In this document: positions 1-12,734 of the stretch, piece after piece
How the letters are laid out: every line of letters begins with the position of its first letter
How positions within the stretch are numbered: the stretch's first letter is position 1
NCBI GenBank assembly: GCA_963693085.1
Contig: OY856409.1
Coordinates: 1,619,761,711 to 1,619,825,710 of the forward strand
DNA: 64,000 nucleotides
Source: Alisma plantago-aquatica
Taxonomy: Eukaryota > Streptophyta > Magnoliopsida > Alismatales > Alismataceae
Direction: 5' to 3'
The notes under the pieces: generated by a model
The model's input: only the letters and a program-made list of their open reading frames with translations
The model's database searches: none
What the model was told of the DNA's origin: nothing
Program-made: the position numbers and the translations under genes

Positions 1-966
1 TTGATATCAGTAAGAGAGGTATGTGCATTCCTTACACCCTATGTTGGGATAATTGTAGCCAAACCCTATATTTCCCTAATGAGGCTTAAATGAACCTTAA
101 ATCTTCTATTATTGAATCCTAATGTTGTTCATGCCTCAAATCAGATTATAATTTGTTCTTGTTGGGTCTTATACCCCAGTGCCATGCTTATTGAATATTA
201 TGACTACTCTTGCCATGACTACTTTTCTAGCATGTGGATTTATGTTCTATTTAATTTAAAGTAGCGGTACTTATGTACAACCACCCACACAAGGCATGTA
301 AATAATCGCCCTGGGGAATGTGTTATTCTCCCCATAATATTGTAGGTGATTGGGAATGTCTTATTCTCCCCTCACCTAAGGTTAGAGGTCCGGTAGGTGC
401 CTCAACCCTACTTAGTTAGGTAGGCATAATTATCTTACATGCAGATCCTTTTTCATATAATTGTTAATGGTGAGTTTCTTTTGAATATACCCTCATACTC
501 TTGTTATCTTCATCATATGATGAACCCTAGCCTGTTTTCATTTGTTGTACTTATCTTGATATCCTAGATTAGTTTTGTGACACATACCTTGTTTTCGTTC
601 CCCTTTTGTTGGGTGCTTTCCCAACCACCCAGGTGATGGCGCTGAGCAAGGAGAAGGATAAGTTTGAAGGAATTCATCTCAGGAGTAGATCTCAAGCTAT
701 CTGAAAGGATGTCTAGGTTTCTATAGCTAGTTCCTTTTCTCTTATCTTTTTCTTTTGAGAACAATCATGTAATGAACAATGAAAGCCATATAATAGGCTT
801 AGTTCTTTTATTTCCACTGCTATTGACATTTTATAATGTATCAGGTGCATGCTTATTTACTTGGAATATTATACATGCATCCCTCAATAACTTTTGTATT
901 TCTAAAAAGATGGATGTTTTGTACTTCCTTTAAACTTTAGTAACGAGGTGATCTCACCTCTTTATA
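1..966 (+). repeat. 5' LTR of gypsy element 1 (3' third only)
   Basis: Collinear with 7637-8602 without net indels. Bases 1-291 are identical to the 3' LTR, whereas I counted 47 substitutions in the remaining 675. The LTR ends at TTTATA (961-966), three bases before the primer site; the 3' LTR ends TTTACA, so the terminal CA has become TA here. Confidence 0.93.
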
Positions 967-969
967 GCA

Positions 970-981
970 TGGTATCAGAGC
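970..981 (+). other. Primer binding site, initiator-Met tRNA type
   Basis: TGGTATCAGAGC, three bases after the 5' LTR, is the standard complement of the 3' end of plant initiator methionine tRNA, used to prime minus-strand DNA synthesis. The same motif occurs at 63011-63022 and, with one mismatch, on the minus strand at 26084-26095. Confidence 0.93.
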
Positions 982-1321
982 CTTTAGGCAACTATTAGGA
1001 CATGAAGTTGAAGTAAAGGTGTCTAGAATGGATCAAGGTTTCGGGGGCTGGCAATATTTTTCTCCGCACCACTAGCTCAGTTTACAAGGACTGTCGTGCC
1101 CATATGATACCGGCTTGGCCTGAGCTGATAAGAATTTCCCAAAATAGTATGCTTTTAGGAAACAACATTCAAGATATTCTTTTCTCGTCTATGCTTCTAT
1201 TCTTTTTCATCTATGATTCACATATTCCTAGGAACTTAATATGTTAACCCTACCTTTCAGGATAGGTGACTTGTTTGATAGTAGGAATAAGCGAAAGTAG
1301 TCAAACCCTAATGACTCCAAT

Positions 1322-2230
1322 GTGGAAAACACTCCTGTGACTCCTGTCGGCCATAGTGTGGTCAACCCTGCTACTCCGGGCACCCCCTCCTTCACACCGG
1401 AGCAAGAGTTGGCAATGTTGCGCCAGGTGCTCTCCACCATGATGAGGCAGCTCCACGCAGTGGCTGCCAATGCCAACAAGCTGAGGGAGTTCACCCTCAC
1501 TGACTTCATAAAGATGCAGCCACCCTACTTCAAATGTGAAAGTGAACACAACATGGTGGATAAAGCTGATGACTGGGTGTTGGCTTTGGATCGGACCTTT
1601 TACGGTATGGCATGCCCTCCTCACCAAAAAGTTTAGTTTGCGACATATGTGTTGGACGGACCAGCACATGTCTGGTGGAATGGTGTCGCCCACACTCGAG
1701 ACACCTCTACCATGGAGTGGGACCAGTTCCTGAAGCTCTTCAGGGAGAAGTACATCTGTCCTGCCTTCTTAAGGAAGAAGGAAGCTGAGTTCTACATCCT
1801 CAGGCAGGGAAGCATGAGTGTGGCCGACTACATTGAACGGTTCCTACTTCTGAAACAATATGTCACCGACCTTGGAGCTGAGAGAAGGGCAACATTATTC
1901 TTGGAGGGCCTAAACTACGAAGTGGGTCGAAGTCTTGTTCCACAGCTTCCACTCACCTTCCAGCAGATGGTGGATAAGGCTCTAGCCATCGAGTCCTATC
2001 CAGGATTCCAATCCTATGGACACAGTAATGGCTATAGCAACAACAAGAGGAAGAACCCTACCCAGAATGATAATCGTGGACGTGATCGGTGCAATAGGTG
2101 CTCTCGCTACCATCCTCTAGGGAGATTTCCTGCCAACAATGCACCTACTCATAGAGACAATCGACCTCCTCCGACCTACCATGAGTGTGGCCAAGTTGGG
2201 CATATCCGACCACTCTACCCCCGTTTCTAA
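1322..2230 (+). pseudogene. gag of gypsy element 1, broken
   Basis: Capsid-type polyprotein that would form the virus-like particle. One frame runs through 1322-2230 and is cut by an in-frame TAG at 1634-1636, just before the conserved stretch around PAHVWWNG. Other family landmarks are QGSMSVADYIERF and the FLEGL region. The C-terminal zinc-knuckle region is damaged: at about 2180-2217 the first cysteine reads His and the last reads Tyr (THECGQ-like start, LYP end), so zinc binding would be lost. A leader of about 340 bp separates the primer site from the first ATG, and that leader is conserved in the element at the right end of the window. Protease follows in another frame. Confidence 0.85.
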
Positions 2231-2331
2231 CAAGGACAAAATAATGTCCAGCAGTCACAACAGCCAAGGAAGAATCCGCCTCTACGGAATAATAACAACA
2301 ACAACATCAACCAGACCTGAGGCGACTGCCA

Positions 2332-5300
2332 GTGGAGAGGAGGAATGGGAGAGTGTTTTCTCTCAATGCTGAGGAAGCAGGCGAAGATAATGAAGTTATT
2401 GAAGGTACCTTGCATCTTAATATGCATCCTATAAAGGCACCGTTTGATTCTGGCTCATCCAATACCTTCATATCATGTCAACTTGCTTCTATGTTAGAAA
2501 TAGAATCTGAGTATATGGATCATATATTAGATGTAAAAACCCCTAATGGTAAGATCTGCTCTTCGTATCTCCAAACTCTGATGATGGACCTCTGTATATT
2601 TGGTATAATGTTTCCCTCATATGTCATCTTGCTTGACATGACCGCCTTTGATGTCATCCTAGGAATGGATTGGTTGAATGGGTACAAAGCTATTTTGTTT
2701 TGTGAAGAATCAAAGGTTAGTTTGTCGCATCCCATTGAGGGAAGATTGTGTGTCAAGGGTAGGAAGCGAGAAGATCGGCAATTTGTTATCTCCGCCATCA
2801 AAGCTGAAAAGCTAGTCTCGCAAGGGTGTAGAGCTTTCTTAGCCTCTATAGTCCTTGAGGCTACACCTCCTTCTCTCGACCACATAGATGTGGTGAAGGA
2901 CTTCCCGGACATCTTTCCTGAGGAGTTACCTAGTTTGCCACCAACTCGTGAGGTGGAGTTCACCAATATCAAAGCTGCCTTATCGCTTGGCCCCTGTCGA
3001 GCTTGCCGAACTAAAGAAGCAACTAGAAGAGCTTCTTGACATGGGCTTCATCTGCCCTAGTGTTTCACCTTGGGGAGCCCCTGTCCTGATCGTGAAGAAG
3101 AAGGATGGTTTGATGCGGATGTGTATGGACTACCGCATGCTTAACCAAGTGATGGTGAAGAACCATTATCCTTTGCCTCGCATCGACGACTTGTTCTACC
3201 AGCTAAAGTCAGCTAATGTGTTCTCCAAGATGGATCTGTGAAGTGGCTACTACCAGATGCACGTGAAGGACAATGATGTACCGAAGACGGAATTCAAAAC
3301 TCGCTATGGGCATTACGAATTCATGGTCATGCCTTTCGGCTTGACAAATGCCCCTGCTACCTTCATGGACTTGATGAACCGAGTGTTCTACCCATACCTT
3401 GACAAGTTCATGGTGGTGTTTATTGATGATGTTTTGGTTTATTCTGAGACGTTAGAACAACATCACGAGCATCTGCGGATTGTACTCAACACACTACAAG
3501 TAAATAAACTCTATGAAAAATTCTCAAAGTGTGAGTTCTGGGTAAAGGAAGTGATGTTTCCGGGTCATGTGATTTCTTTCGGACATATAGTTATTGATCC
3601 TGCAAAGGTAGAAGTTGTGACCAAGTGGAAAGCTCCAAAGAATCCCTCAGAGATCCATAGTTTCCTTGGCTTAGCAGGTTACTGTAGAAGGTTTATCAAG
3701 AAGTTCTCTAAGTTGGCCTTGCCTTTAACCAAGATGACATGAAAGGAGATCAAGTTCTCTTGAACACCAGAATGTGAGAAGAATTTTCAGAAGTTGAAGA
3801 AGAGCATGACTTCTGCTCCCGTGCTTGCTTTGCCTATTGAGGGCATACCCTATGTCATCTACACTGGCGCATCCAGATAAGGCTTAGGGTGTATTTTGAT
3901 GCAAGATGGAAAGGTGATCGCCTATTCTTCTCGATAGTTGAAACCTAATGAAGCTAATTGGCCTATACATGATTTGGAGCTTGTTGCGATAGTTCATGCT
4001 TTGAAGATCTAACGACACAATCTCTATGGTGAAAATTTTGAAGTCTTTTCTGATCAAAAGAGTCTGAGATATCTATTGACTCAGAAGGATCTGAACTTGC
4101 AACAACGTAGGTGGATGGAATATCTTAAAGATTATGACTTTGCCATTACCTATCATCCCGGTAAAGCGAATGTCATAGTTGATGCTTTAAGTCACAAGAA
4201 GGATGATGTTTGTGCTGCTCTGAGATGTTCAATATGGGAAAACCTTGAACATGTGGCTAGCTGGAGATCTCAACCTGTTGCATCAGTGGATGAAGACAAG
4301 TTGTGTGTTCATATGGCCAGCTTGACCATTACACCAACCTGGATCTCAAAATTTGTGGCTGCATAGTTGGAGAGTTCTGAGCTTGAGGATATGGAAGCTT
4401 TAACTGAGAAACCGCAATCTAACTTCTCTGTCGGAGTGGATGGTGTTGTCCACTTCAAACAAAGGTTGTGGATCCCTAATGTTGGTGATCTGAGACAGAA
4501 GGTTCTGAGTGAAGCTCATGGTTCCAAGTACACTATTCATCCTGGCACAACAAAAATGTACAAGGACTTACAGTGAAGCATCTGGTGGAAGAACATGAAG
4601 AATGATATAGCTCTATTCTCCGCGAAGTGCTTCACATGCCAGCAAGTCAAGATCGAACATCAATGACCGGGTGGTCTTCTTCACCCTCTTGAAATTCCAA
4701 AATGGAAGTGGGAGAAAATCACAATGGACTTCGTTACTAGTTTCCCCAAGTCCAAGAAAGGTTATGATGTTGTTTGGGTGGTTATTGATCGGCTTACAAA
4801 ATCTTCTCATTTCTTACCTTTTAAAACCAATTACAAAGTTGTGGATATGGCTCTGTTGTACGTTGAGTGGATTGTATGCCTGCATGGAGTACCTAAGGTA
4901 ATAGTTTCTGATCGTGACCCAAAGTTTACTTCTCGTTCATGGGGTCAGATTCAGGAGGAGATGGGTACTGACTTGCGTTTCAATATTGCTTACCACCCAT
5001 ATACTGATGGTCAATCTGAGAGAACAGTTCAGATTCTGGAGGACTTGCTTCGTGCTTGTGTGATGTATTGGGGTGGTGCATGGGATCGATATCTTCCATT
5101 AGCTGAGTTTGATTACAACAATAGCTACCAAGCTAGTATTGGTATGCCACCTTTTGAATCTCTCTATGGTAGACCATGTCGTTCACCTTTGCATTGGGAT
5201 GATGTCAGTTAATGTCCTCTAGTGAAGACCGATGACATGCAAATGATGATAGAAAAGGTGCAGTTGATAAAGAAATGCATGAAAGCTACTCAAGACCGAC

Positions 5301-5764
5301 AAAAGATGTATGTTGATAAGAAGATGTCCGATGTTAACTTCCTAGTGGGTGACTATGCATTTTTGAAGATCAAGCCTATCTGTTCTATTGCTAGATCTAA
5401 AGTTAAAGGCAAGTTGAGTCCCAGCTATGTTGGACCATTTGAAATCTTAGATAAGATTAGAGACTATAGATACTGCTTAGCCTTACCTCCTTCCTATGAT
5501 AAGATTCATAATGTGTTCCATGTCTCTGTGCTAAAGAAGTATGTGAAGGACTCTTCTCATGTGCTTACTATTCAGCCTTTGGAGATACATGAGAATCTGA
5601 CTTATGAAGAGCTACATGTTATGATTCTTGACTCTCAAGTAAAGCAGCTGAAGAATAAAGAGATTGAGCTGGTAAAAGTTTTGTGGAAATATCATGGTCT
5701 GGAAGAAACCACTTGGGAGTTGAGAGATGAAATGTTACGTACTCACCCTTCTCTTTTTGCTTGA
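2332..5764 (+). pseudogene. pol of gypsy element 1: protease, RT, RNase H, integrase, chromodomain
   Basis: Retroviral-type polyprotein, non-functional. Aspartic protease (about 2420-2700) has the active-site DSGSS and lies in a different frame from gag. RT (from about 2948) is back in the gag frame after a small deletion with frameshift near 2960, and keeps the catalytic FIDDVLVYS (about 3418-3445). RNase H follows (about 3770-4200), then integrase with HPG zinc-finger remnants and the DDE landmarks DFVTSFP, VSDRDPKFTS and DGQSERTVQ (about 4500-5200). The C-terminus carries a chromodomain with LVKVLWKYHG and TTWEL (about 5665-5720), expected to bind modified histone tails and steer integration. 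From 2948 to 5764 there is one frame with about ten in-frame stops, at 3239, 3740, 4364, 4574 and 5210 among others. Confidence 0.88.
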
Positions 5765-5785
5765 GATTTCGACGAAATCCTTTTT

Positions 5786-5796
5786 AAGGGGTGGAG
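5786..5796 (+). other. Polypurine tract of gypsy element 1
   Basis: AAGGGGTGGAG lies directly before the 3' LTR start TGTTGTAACA and would prime plus-strand DNA synthesis. The same context, starting GACGAAATCC, precedes the tract at 63731-63739 in the right-hand derivative. Confidence 0.8.
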
Positions 5797-8602
5797 TGTT
5801 GTAACATAATGAATCTTAGAAGTAATCTCCATGTAAACCTTTTTCCCAAGTTTTCCTATCATTTCTATCATTTATGTCATTTATGTTTAATTAGTGGAAT
5901 TTATAGTGGTTTAGTGAACATTTATTCACTAATTGTACCAATATAAGGGTTTATGCACAAATACCTCAGTGAAAGCTTAATTACCATAATTAGAGCTCTA
6001 AACCTTAATATAGTTTTTTATATGATTTTAAAATATAAAAGGAAGCTAAGTTTCAAATTTGGTTCGATTTGGATGTTGCTTGCGCAAGTTATGCAATTTT
6101 GGGTACATTTTGGACTTTTATGCAATTTACCCAATTGGGAGGTTTTCTTTGCAAATTATAAACTGAATCTTAATCCTTAGATATTCCCTTACCATTAATG
6201 AGATTTTAAACCATTGGAGAACCTAGTTTCACCTTGGTTTGATGGTATTTCTTTCCACGGGCATTATAGGGATTACCCTCTTTATAAAGGTGCTTATCTT
6301 TAAAAGCTATCAACCAATGAGGTTATTTCTTTCTTGAAAAACGGTGGGGATGGCCTTGAAAGATCTTTGGGCTCTTAGGACCGAGTTTTGATATCCAAGA
6401 AGAGTCTGTGAGCTTTCCTCTTGCATGGCCATCAAGCCCTAGGCTAAAGATACATGGAAAGTCCCTTAAGACATCTCATGCTTCACCTCTTTCTATATAT
6501 AGCCATGTATACCCCTTTCCCAACTTACAATTCGAAAACTCTTGCTCCCCTTTTCTTTCCTCTAGCTTAGATAATAGTTCCTTCTGTATTTGGCCACAAA
6601 GTTTCTATCCCAAGGTAATAGAGGGAGCCTACCTTGGTGAAGAAGGCTCCTAGGGCTTCCAAAATGCTCTATTAGGGTTTCTAAAGCTCCTCCTAGGTAA
6701 TTTTGACCAAAACTAGTAAGTTTCCTCCTTTGCTTACCTATTTTCATACTGTTAGTCTTCCTTACACCTTCTTCTAGGTCGGAACCATGACCATACATGG
6801 TAAAACTCCACCTAAAACCCTAAAACATCTCATCTCCATGCTCTTTTGCTAGGGTTTGCACCTCTAAAGTGGAGAAGGTGATCTTTTCTCAAGAAAGGAG
6901 CTTGGTTTGGAGCAACCAGACCTTCTAATCTTGGAATCCTTTCTATTTTAACCTTATTACCTTCCGAGAGGCAAATTTTTTTAACCCCCTTCTCATATAT
7001 TGCTTAGTACATACTTAAACCCATGCTTCTATGTTGATAATCGATGATTTCCATCTCTTTTTACCATGTTCTTCTAAGGTTTTGGTTTCTTGCTATTTTA
7101 TCTTCTCTAGAATCTCTAGTTTGGTTATATAAGAAATTTCAAACCTGATCTTGGGTCAAATGGTGTTTTCTCCCTCTCCCACTCTCTTTAATTATCTCGA
7201 TCAGTTTGATGATGTGGCAATTTCCTATTGGTCAGTATTGAAAAATTCATATCTTCTGAACCGCTCATCCAAATTTGACAAATAAATATGTTTTGGAATT
7301 GGAAAATTAATCTCTATATAATAAAATATTTTTAAGGTCTTATTTCATGTTTGATAAAGGGTTATTTTTGTAAAACGAATTTTATTCATAAAATCAATTA
7401 AAATTATATCTTAATCATCATAACTCCAAAATTAACATAAAAATATGTTTTCTTGATTAGGAGAACCCAATAAGTTCATTGGTGATATTTTCAAAAGCTA
7501 AATCCGAATTTTTCTAAAAAGTTCTAAAATTAGGGTTTCTATATATTAATGTGCACTATGTACTCTAATACATGTTAATACATTGAAAATAGGCAAAGTG
7601 GAACTTGGACTCAATTAAAGTGGTGAAAGTTAGTAATTGATATCAGTAAGAGAGGTATGTGCATTCCTTACACCCTATGTTGGGATAATTGTAGCCAAAC
7701 CCTATATTTCCCTAATGAGGCTTAAATGAACCTTAAATCTTCTATTATTGAATCCTAATGTTGTTCATGCCTCAAATCAGATTATAATTTGTTCTTGTTG
7801 GGTCTTATACCCCAGTGCCATGCTTATTGAATATTATGACTACTCTTGCCATGACTACTTTTCTAGCATGTGGATTTATGTTCTATTTAATTTAAAGTAG
7901 CGGTACTTATGTACAACCACCCACACAGGGCATGTAAATAATCACCCTAGGGAATGTCTTATTTTCCCCAAAATATTGTAGGTGACTGGGAATATCTTAT
8001 TCTCCCCTCACCTAAGGTTAGAGGTCTGGTAGGTGCCTCAACCCTACTTAGTTAGGTAGGCATAATTATCTTACATACGAATCCTTTTTCATATAATTGT
8101 TAATGGCGAGTTTCTTTTGAATATAGCCTCATACTCTTGTTATCTTCATCATATGATGAACACTAGCCTATTTTTATTTTTTGTACTTATCTTGATATCC
8201 TAGATTAGTTTTGTGACACATACCTTGTTTTCTTTTCCCTTTTTCTGGGTGCTTTCCAAACCACCCATGTGTCGGCGCTGAGCAAGGAGAAGGATAAGTT
8301 TGAAGGAATTCATCTCAGGAGTAGATCTCAAGCTATCTGAAATGATGTCTAGGTTGCTATAGCTAGATCCTTTTCTCTTATCTTTTTCTTTTGAGAATAA
8401 TCATGTAATGAACAATGAAATCCATGTAATAGGCTTAGTTCTTTTATTTCCGTTGCTATTGACATTTTGTAATGTATCTGGCGTGTTCTTATTTACTTGG
8501 AATATTATACATGCATCCCTCAATATATTTTGTCTTTCTAAAAAGATGGATGTTTTGTACTTCCTTTAAATTTTAGTAAGGAGGTGATCTCGCCTCTTTA
8601 CA
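5797..8602 (+). repeat. 3' LTR of gypsy element 1 (complete, about 2.8 kb)
   Basis: Begins TGTTGTAACA after the polypurine tract and ends TTTACA at the right limit of identity with the 5' LTR. It is AT-rich with no coding frame of its own. The first 200 bp resemble the sequence starting at 56900, and the last 900 bp resemble 62110-63006, so related copies occur in the window. The right flank starts at 8603; the target duplication cannot be checked because the left end is outside the window. Confidence 0.9.
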
Positions 8603-10989
8603 CAATATTTTTTTATAATACCACCAATTTAGCACTTATTTACTAATTTTGAAGATGCACAAATCTATCTTGGTAACTTCCATGATGATAGGGTCCTACA
8701 ATATAGAAGTTTCATTACAATGGAATAAAATTGATTTATTACACTCTCAATATGGTGAAGAAGCAATGAAGTTACGACTTGAACTTTATACTTATGGGAT
8801 GCATCCTTCTAATACATAATGAACCCAACACAACACTCAGCTTGTCATGATTGTTATATACAATCTTCCTCTTTGGTTGTGTATGAAGAATAAGTATGTC
8901 ATGTTATTCATATTGATATCAAGGCCCAAACAACATGAGAATTTAATTGATGTTTACTGATGTGGTCGTTGCCAACAAATAAAATTCACCAAAGAAAAAC
9001 CGTCTCTAGAGTTTAACCTTTGATGGCTAACCAATTCACTTATAAACAAATGAACTAATACATTACAATAGGTATCGATCCATAGAGACAATGAGTCGAG
9101 ATTTATTTTGAATTGAAATCTAAAAACAAGGTTTAAAACAAAGTTGAGAGAGTGATTAATCTAAATAAGAAGTTATAGTTGCTAAAAATTAAAGTTGTTG
9201 AATTGATGTTCAAATGTCCATGATTATTTCTTCATGGATCGACTGTCATGGAGCATGATGGATCAAGTGACATTCCAAGGTATAAACGAATAATAAACCC
9301 CTCTTTCATATTTTAAAGGAGTTTTACGAGTTGCTAAATCAACATATTGAGATCATGGGGCCACTACCCGTGTCTCGATAAGGAGGAACTACTCATACAT
9401 GGAGTACGTGAACAAAGGCCAGAGTATGAAAATTTGGATCTAAGATTAGGGATACTAATGATGTTGTTTCTTTGGAGTCCCCCTCCATTTATAGGGGAAA
9501 AGGAGGGGGCAAAAGTCAAGAGGAATGGCTTGCTTCAGCCCAATGTCACATTGGTAAAACTTTGAATGTATGGATAACTTTCTCATTTTGGCTTTTGACT
9601 GAGTCTTTACTTGCATTCCCACACAAAGCATATGCCATTCATCAACTTTCCTTTGTGCCTTGTCAAAAAGTATCTTTAATAACATTCATTGTTTCCCCAA
9701 ATAGAGAACGAAGAATTTTATTGTCTTCCTTTACTTACTTTGACTGCTCATTAACTTCTTTGACCCTCTTTGCTATACAATTTTGTTATAGGAATTTTGA
9801 GTGGATTTCGATCTCGTTGAAGATTCTAAAGAAGTAAAAAAAATATGATTTTCTTATAGAAAATATAATTTTTTTTCAATGCATATTTGCACATTCAATT
9901 AGAGTAACATGATTATGACCTTACCATGGACAAATGTGTTGACATGCCTTATTTGGTAAACCAATGGACAAAATATAATTGATAAAGATAATAATTGAAA
10001 AATCAACAACATAGGAAATGCATTATACAACATTTCAGTGAGTAATCTTCATAAGGTTTGATTTACTATTTGAATTTTATTACTAAATGACTAGTTTTCA
10101 TGTTGATGTATAATTATTATAGAAATTAGAATAAATGGTTATAAATAAAAGAAAAAGTTAAGAAATTCCTTTATCTCTAGGAATGATGTTTTAACTTATA
10201 TCAAAATGAGTTCAACTCTTAGTATATCTCTTTCTGATACCAAATCATATCTTGGACCTAAATGTCTAATAAATAAAAAGTGGCTAAGTAATATTTCCAA
10301 ATGTTAAAAGTTATAATAATGAATTAAATTGCTTTATGTTTTGTTTTCATAAAGATATTATTACTTTTACATTTGTAACTTACTAATGATATATGACTCT
10401 CACCTCATTAAATGTACATATAAACATAAGGATAGTATGCATACCTACATATGCATATATGTGCGTATCACATGAGTGTTAGTATCGACGATGAATGTCG
10501 AATATGTTATTATGAGTAGCGTGATTATGACCTTATCACTATAATGAATCTATTGACTTCTGTTGAGATGTTAATAATATAGTATAAAATGGTAATTTCA
10601 CCTAGGGGAAACCTAATATGTGATTTTGCAAGACAAATACAATGAAGTAAGTTGAGAAATTATTTCATGGTAGATTCTTGAGATAGTACAACTATTGAAT
10701 CACAGTGTGTACTCATGAAAAATACTTTTTGAATGAGGAACTATATTCTCAGTTCAGTTATTTTGTTATTTTCTCTCTTGAAAAGAATGCATGAACTCTT
10801 GATATTAGTGACTCTTATATTATTTCAAGACAAATTATTCTTTACCCAAGGTCTCCAAATGTGAATATATTTTTTTGGTACATGAATTTTTATATTAGGA
10901 AATTTACTCCCGTGTGGACCTTATTTTGATCTCTGGCTAATTAAGTGTGTCACTACCCCTGACCTTGTACAACATATGTGGGATCATAT
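8603..10989. other. Unassigned AT-rich intergenic DNA
   Basis: No recognisable gene. Short ORFs around 9347-9837 lack family motifs. A stretch near 9070-9110 (TATCGATCCATAGAGAC) and a TATA-like TTTATAGGG near 9489 resemble LTR promoter sequence, so decayed retroelement DNA is plausible but not shown. The phrase TGATTATGACCTTA occurs twice, near 9910 and 10508. Confidence 0.5.
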
Positions 10990-12734
10990 TGTTGAATGTA
11001 TGCCTAGAGAGCCAATCATATGATGATTGTAATGGCATATCTTGTAAACAATTTAATTAATAATAAAAACAATCTTCCAATTTATTCTATTTATTCAGCA
11101 ATAAGACAATGATATAACACAATAAATGTCTAAGGAATGATACTACTCAATGATGTATGCATGTGGGTTGAGGACTAAAACGATGAGATCATACGGATGT
11201 CAAGAGTATATGCATTCTTGTTATGTCCCTAATTAGATGTTATTGTAGAGGGATAATAGACAACAACAATACTGAAGACCATAATTTGTGTTTGTTGATG
11301 ACAAAATCTCAATGATGATGATATGTGATATCAAACTAAGCACATAGATACTTGTTAGAAAAGTGTATCAGACAGACCCATCTTGAGGGTGACACATGTA
11401 AACCATGATTGGTAGTAAGAGTCATTTCTAACAGGGATCGTGGTGATTGTAGTTCTTAGACCTGAAATCACTACACTCATCACGTCATTTGGTGTACTTT
11501 GACATCCACCGTGACCCTGAATAAGGGTTACCAAAAAAGGTGGTGCTCAAGTGTACTATGACACGTGGGCATGACTGTGAGTGATGTAGATGGATTTGTC
11601 CCTCCTACATGAGTATGATATCTTGGCCACTTTTATGCATGGTCATTATGATGTGAGTCAATATGAGATATTTAGCTTACACATATCTCAAATAGTTTGC
11701 TCTGCTTTAAGGAACATGGATTGAATGTTGAAGAGGATGAAGATTCTATGCCTAGAGTTCAATCTAGATATCAGAGACAAAGGAACTATACAATTATTGT
11801 AACACCAATGACAGATAATAGGTTAAGTTATTTTTCAACTTCTCCAATTACTTGGGTAGCAAAGGAGTCTTACTAGACACAAATCATTGCTTGTAAAATA
11901 ATGATATGATTATAAATATCACAATCAACATAGTTTGGAGACTACTAGGTCACACACATTGATATATTAGAATAGGAGTATAACTGTGGACGTGATTGGA
12001 AATGTTCTGAATCAAGTTGATTATAAAATATTTAGCCAATCTACTAGAATAATATTGGAATATAATCTGAGTTAATTGGTTAAATTGTTTAAGCCAATTA
12101 ATTGTTAAGTCAGCTGGCTATTCCCACACGGATTGATTAGAGTCCAGTCACAAGAATTAATTAATCAATCAATATGATTAATTGGTTAATTAATGGATTC
12201 TAGAATATTATTTCATTGGTCCATCAGTGACTCGTTATAAACACAGTCGTAGCCCTTTTGTTTACTCAAGGGTTTTGGAAAACCCTACTTCCTTTCCTCT
12301 ACTATTTATAGGGGCATGACGACGTGATGTTTGGTTAATACTAATGCTCAGGCTCTTGTACATGAATCCTAGCCATCATTGTCCGCAAGTGAGAGAGAAG
12401 GAGAGCAACTGATGCTAGAACATCATAAACCAACATGCTACTCCTTCCTACTGACTTACGAAGTGTGATGTGGAGTTCTAGTCCATCCATGTGGATGAAG
12501 TAGAGACACAGAGGCTGAATTTCCTGTGTTTAGAGGATGTACGAGGACCATCTATGCACACGAGGAGCACATTGCATCACCACAAAAAGGGATGTTGTTG
12601 GACCTCCTCCATGATGAGGTATATCCCATGCTCTCTCTTTTCAAATATGTTGTTGTCGACGAGATCTGTTCGTAGGGTATGTGGAGAAAATTTTATTGTT
12701 TCCGTTGCACCTATCACTTCCAGAAAACCCAACA
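10990..12734 (+). mobile_element. Solo LTR, family A copy 1 (1.75 kb)
   Basis: Begins TGTTGAATGTATGCC and ends ACCCAACA, with TG..CA ends. It is homologous throughout to 44178-45939. The flanks are CATAT (10985-10989) and CAAAT (12735-12739), a 5-bp target duplication with one mismatch. No primer site or coding sequence is attached, so this is an LTR left by LTR-LTR recombination. The termini suggest Ty1/copia, but no internal domain is present to prove it. Orientation is assumed. Confidence 0.8.

Larger units (their letters stand above)
1..8602 (+). mobile_element. Tekay-like Ty3/gypsy chromovirus, element 1 (left end outside window)
   Basis: The first 966 bases recur as the last 966 bases of the segment ending at 8602, with no net length change, so these are the two LTRs. 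Between them lie an initiator-Met tRNA primer site, gag with zinc-knuckle remnants, protease, reverse transcriptase, RNase H, integrase, a chromodomain and a polypurine tract, all on +. The order protease-RT-RNase H-integrase-chromodomain places it among the chromoviruses; the large LTRs favour the Tekay/Del clade (inference). From the 3' LTR, the 5' LTR should begin about 1,840 bp left of the window. Coding capacity is destroyed by stops and frameshifts. Confidence 0.93.

Noticed and set aside
9347..9837. Overlapping ORFs that might be a small gene
   Set aside because: Overlapping frames of similar length on both strands, with no motif and no codon signal.
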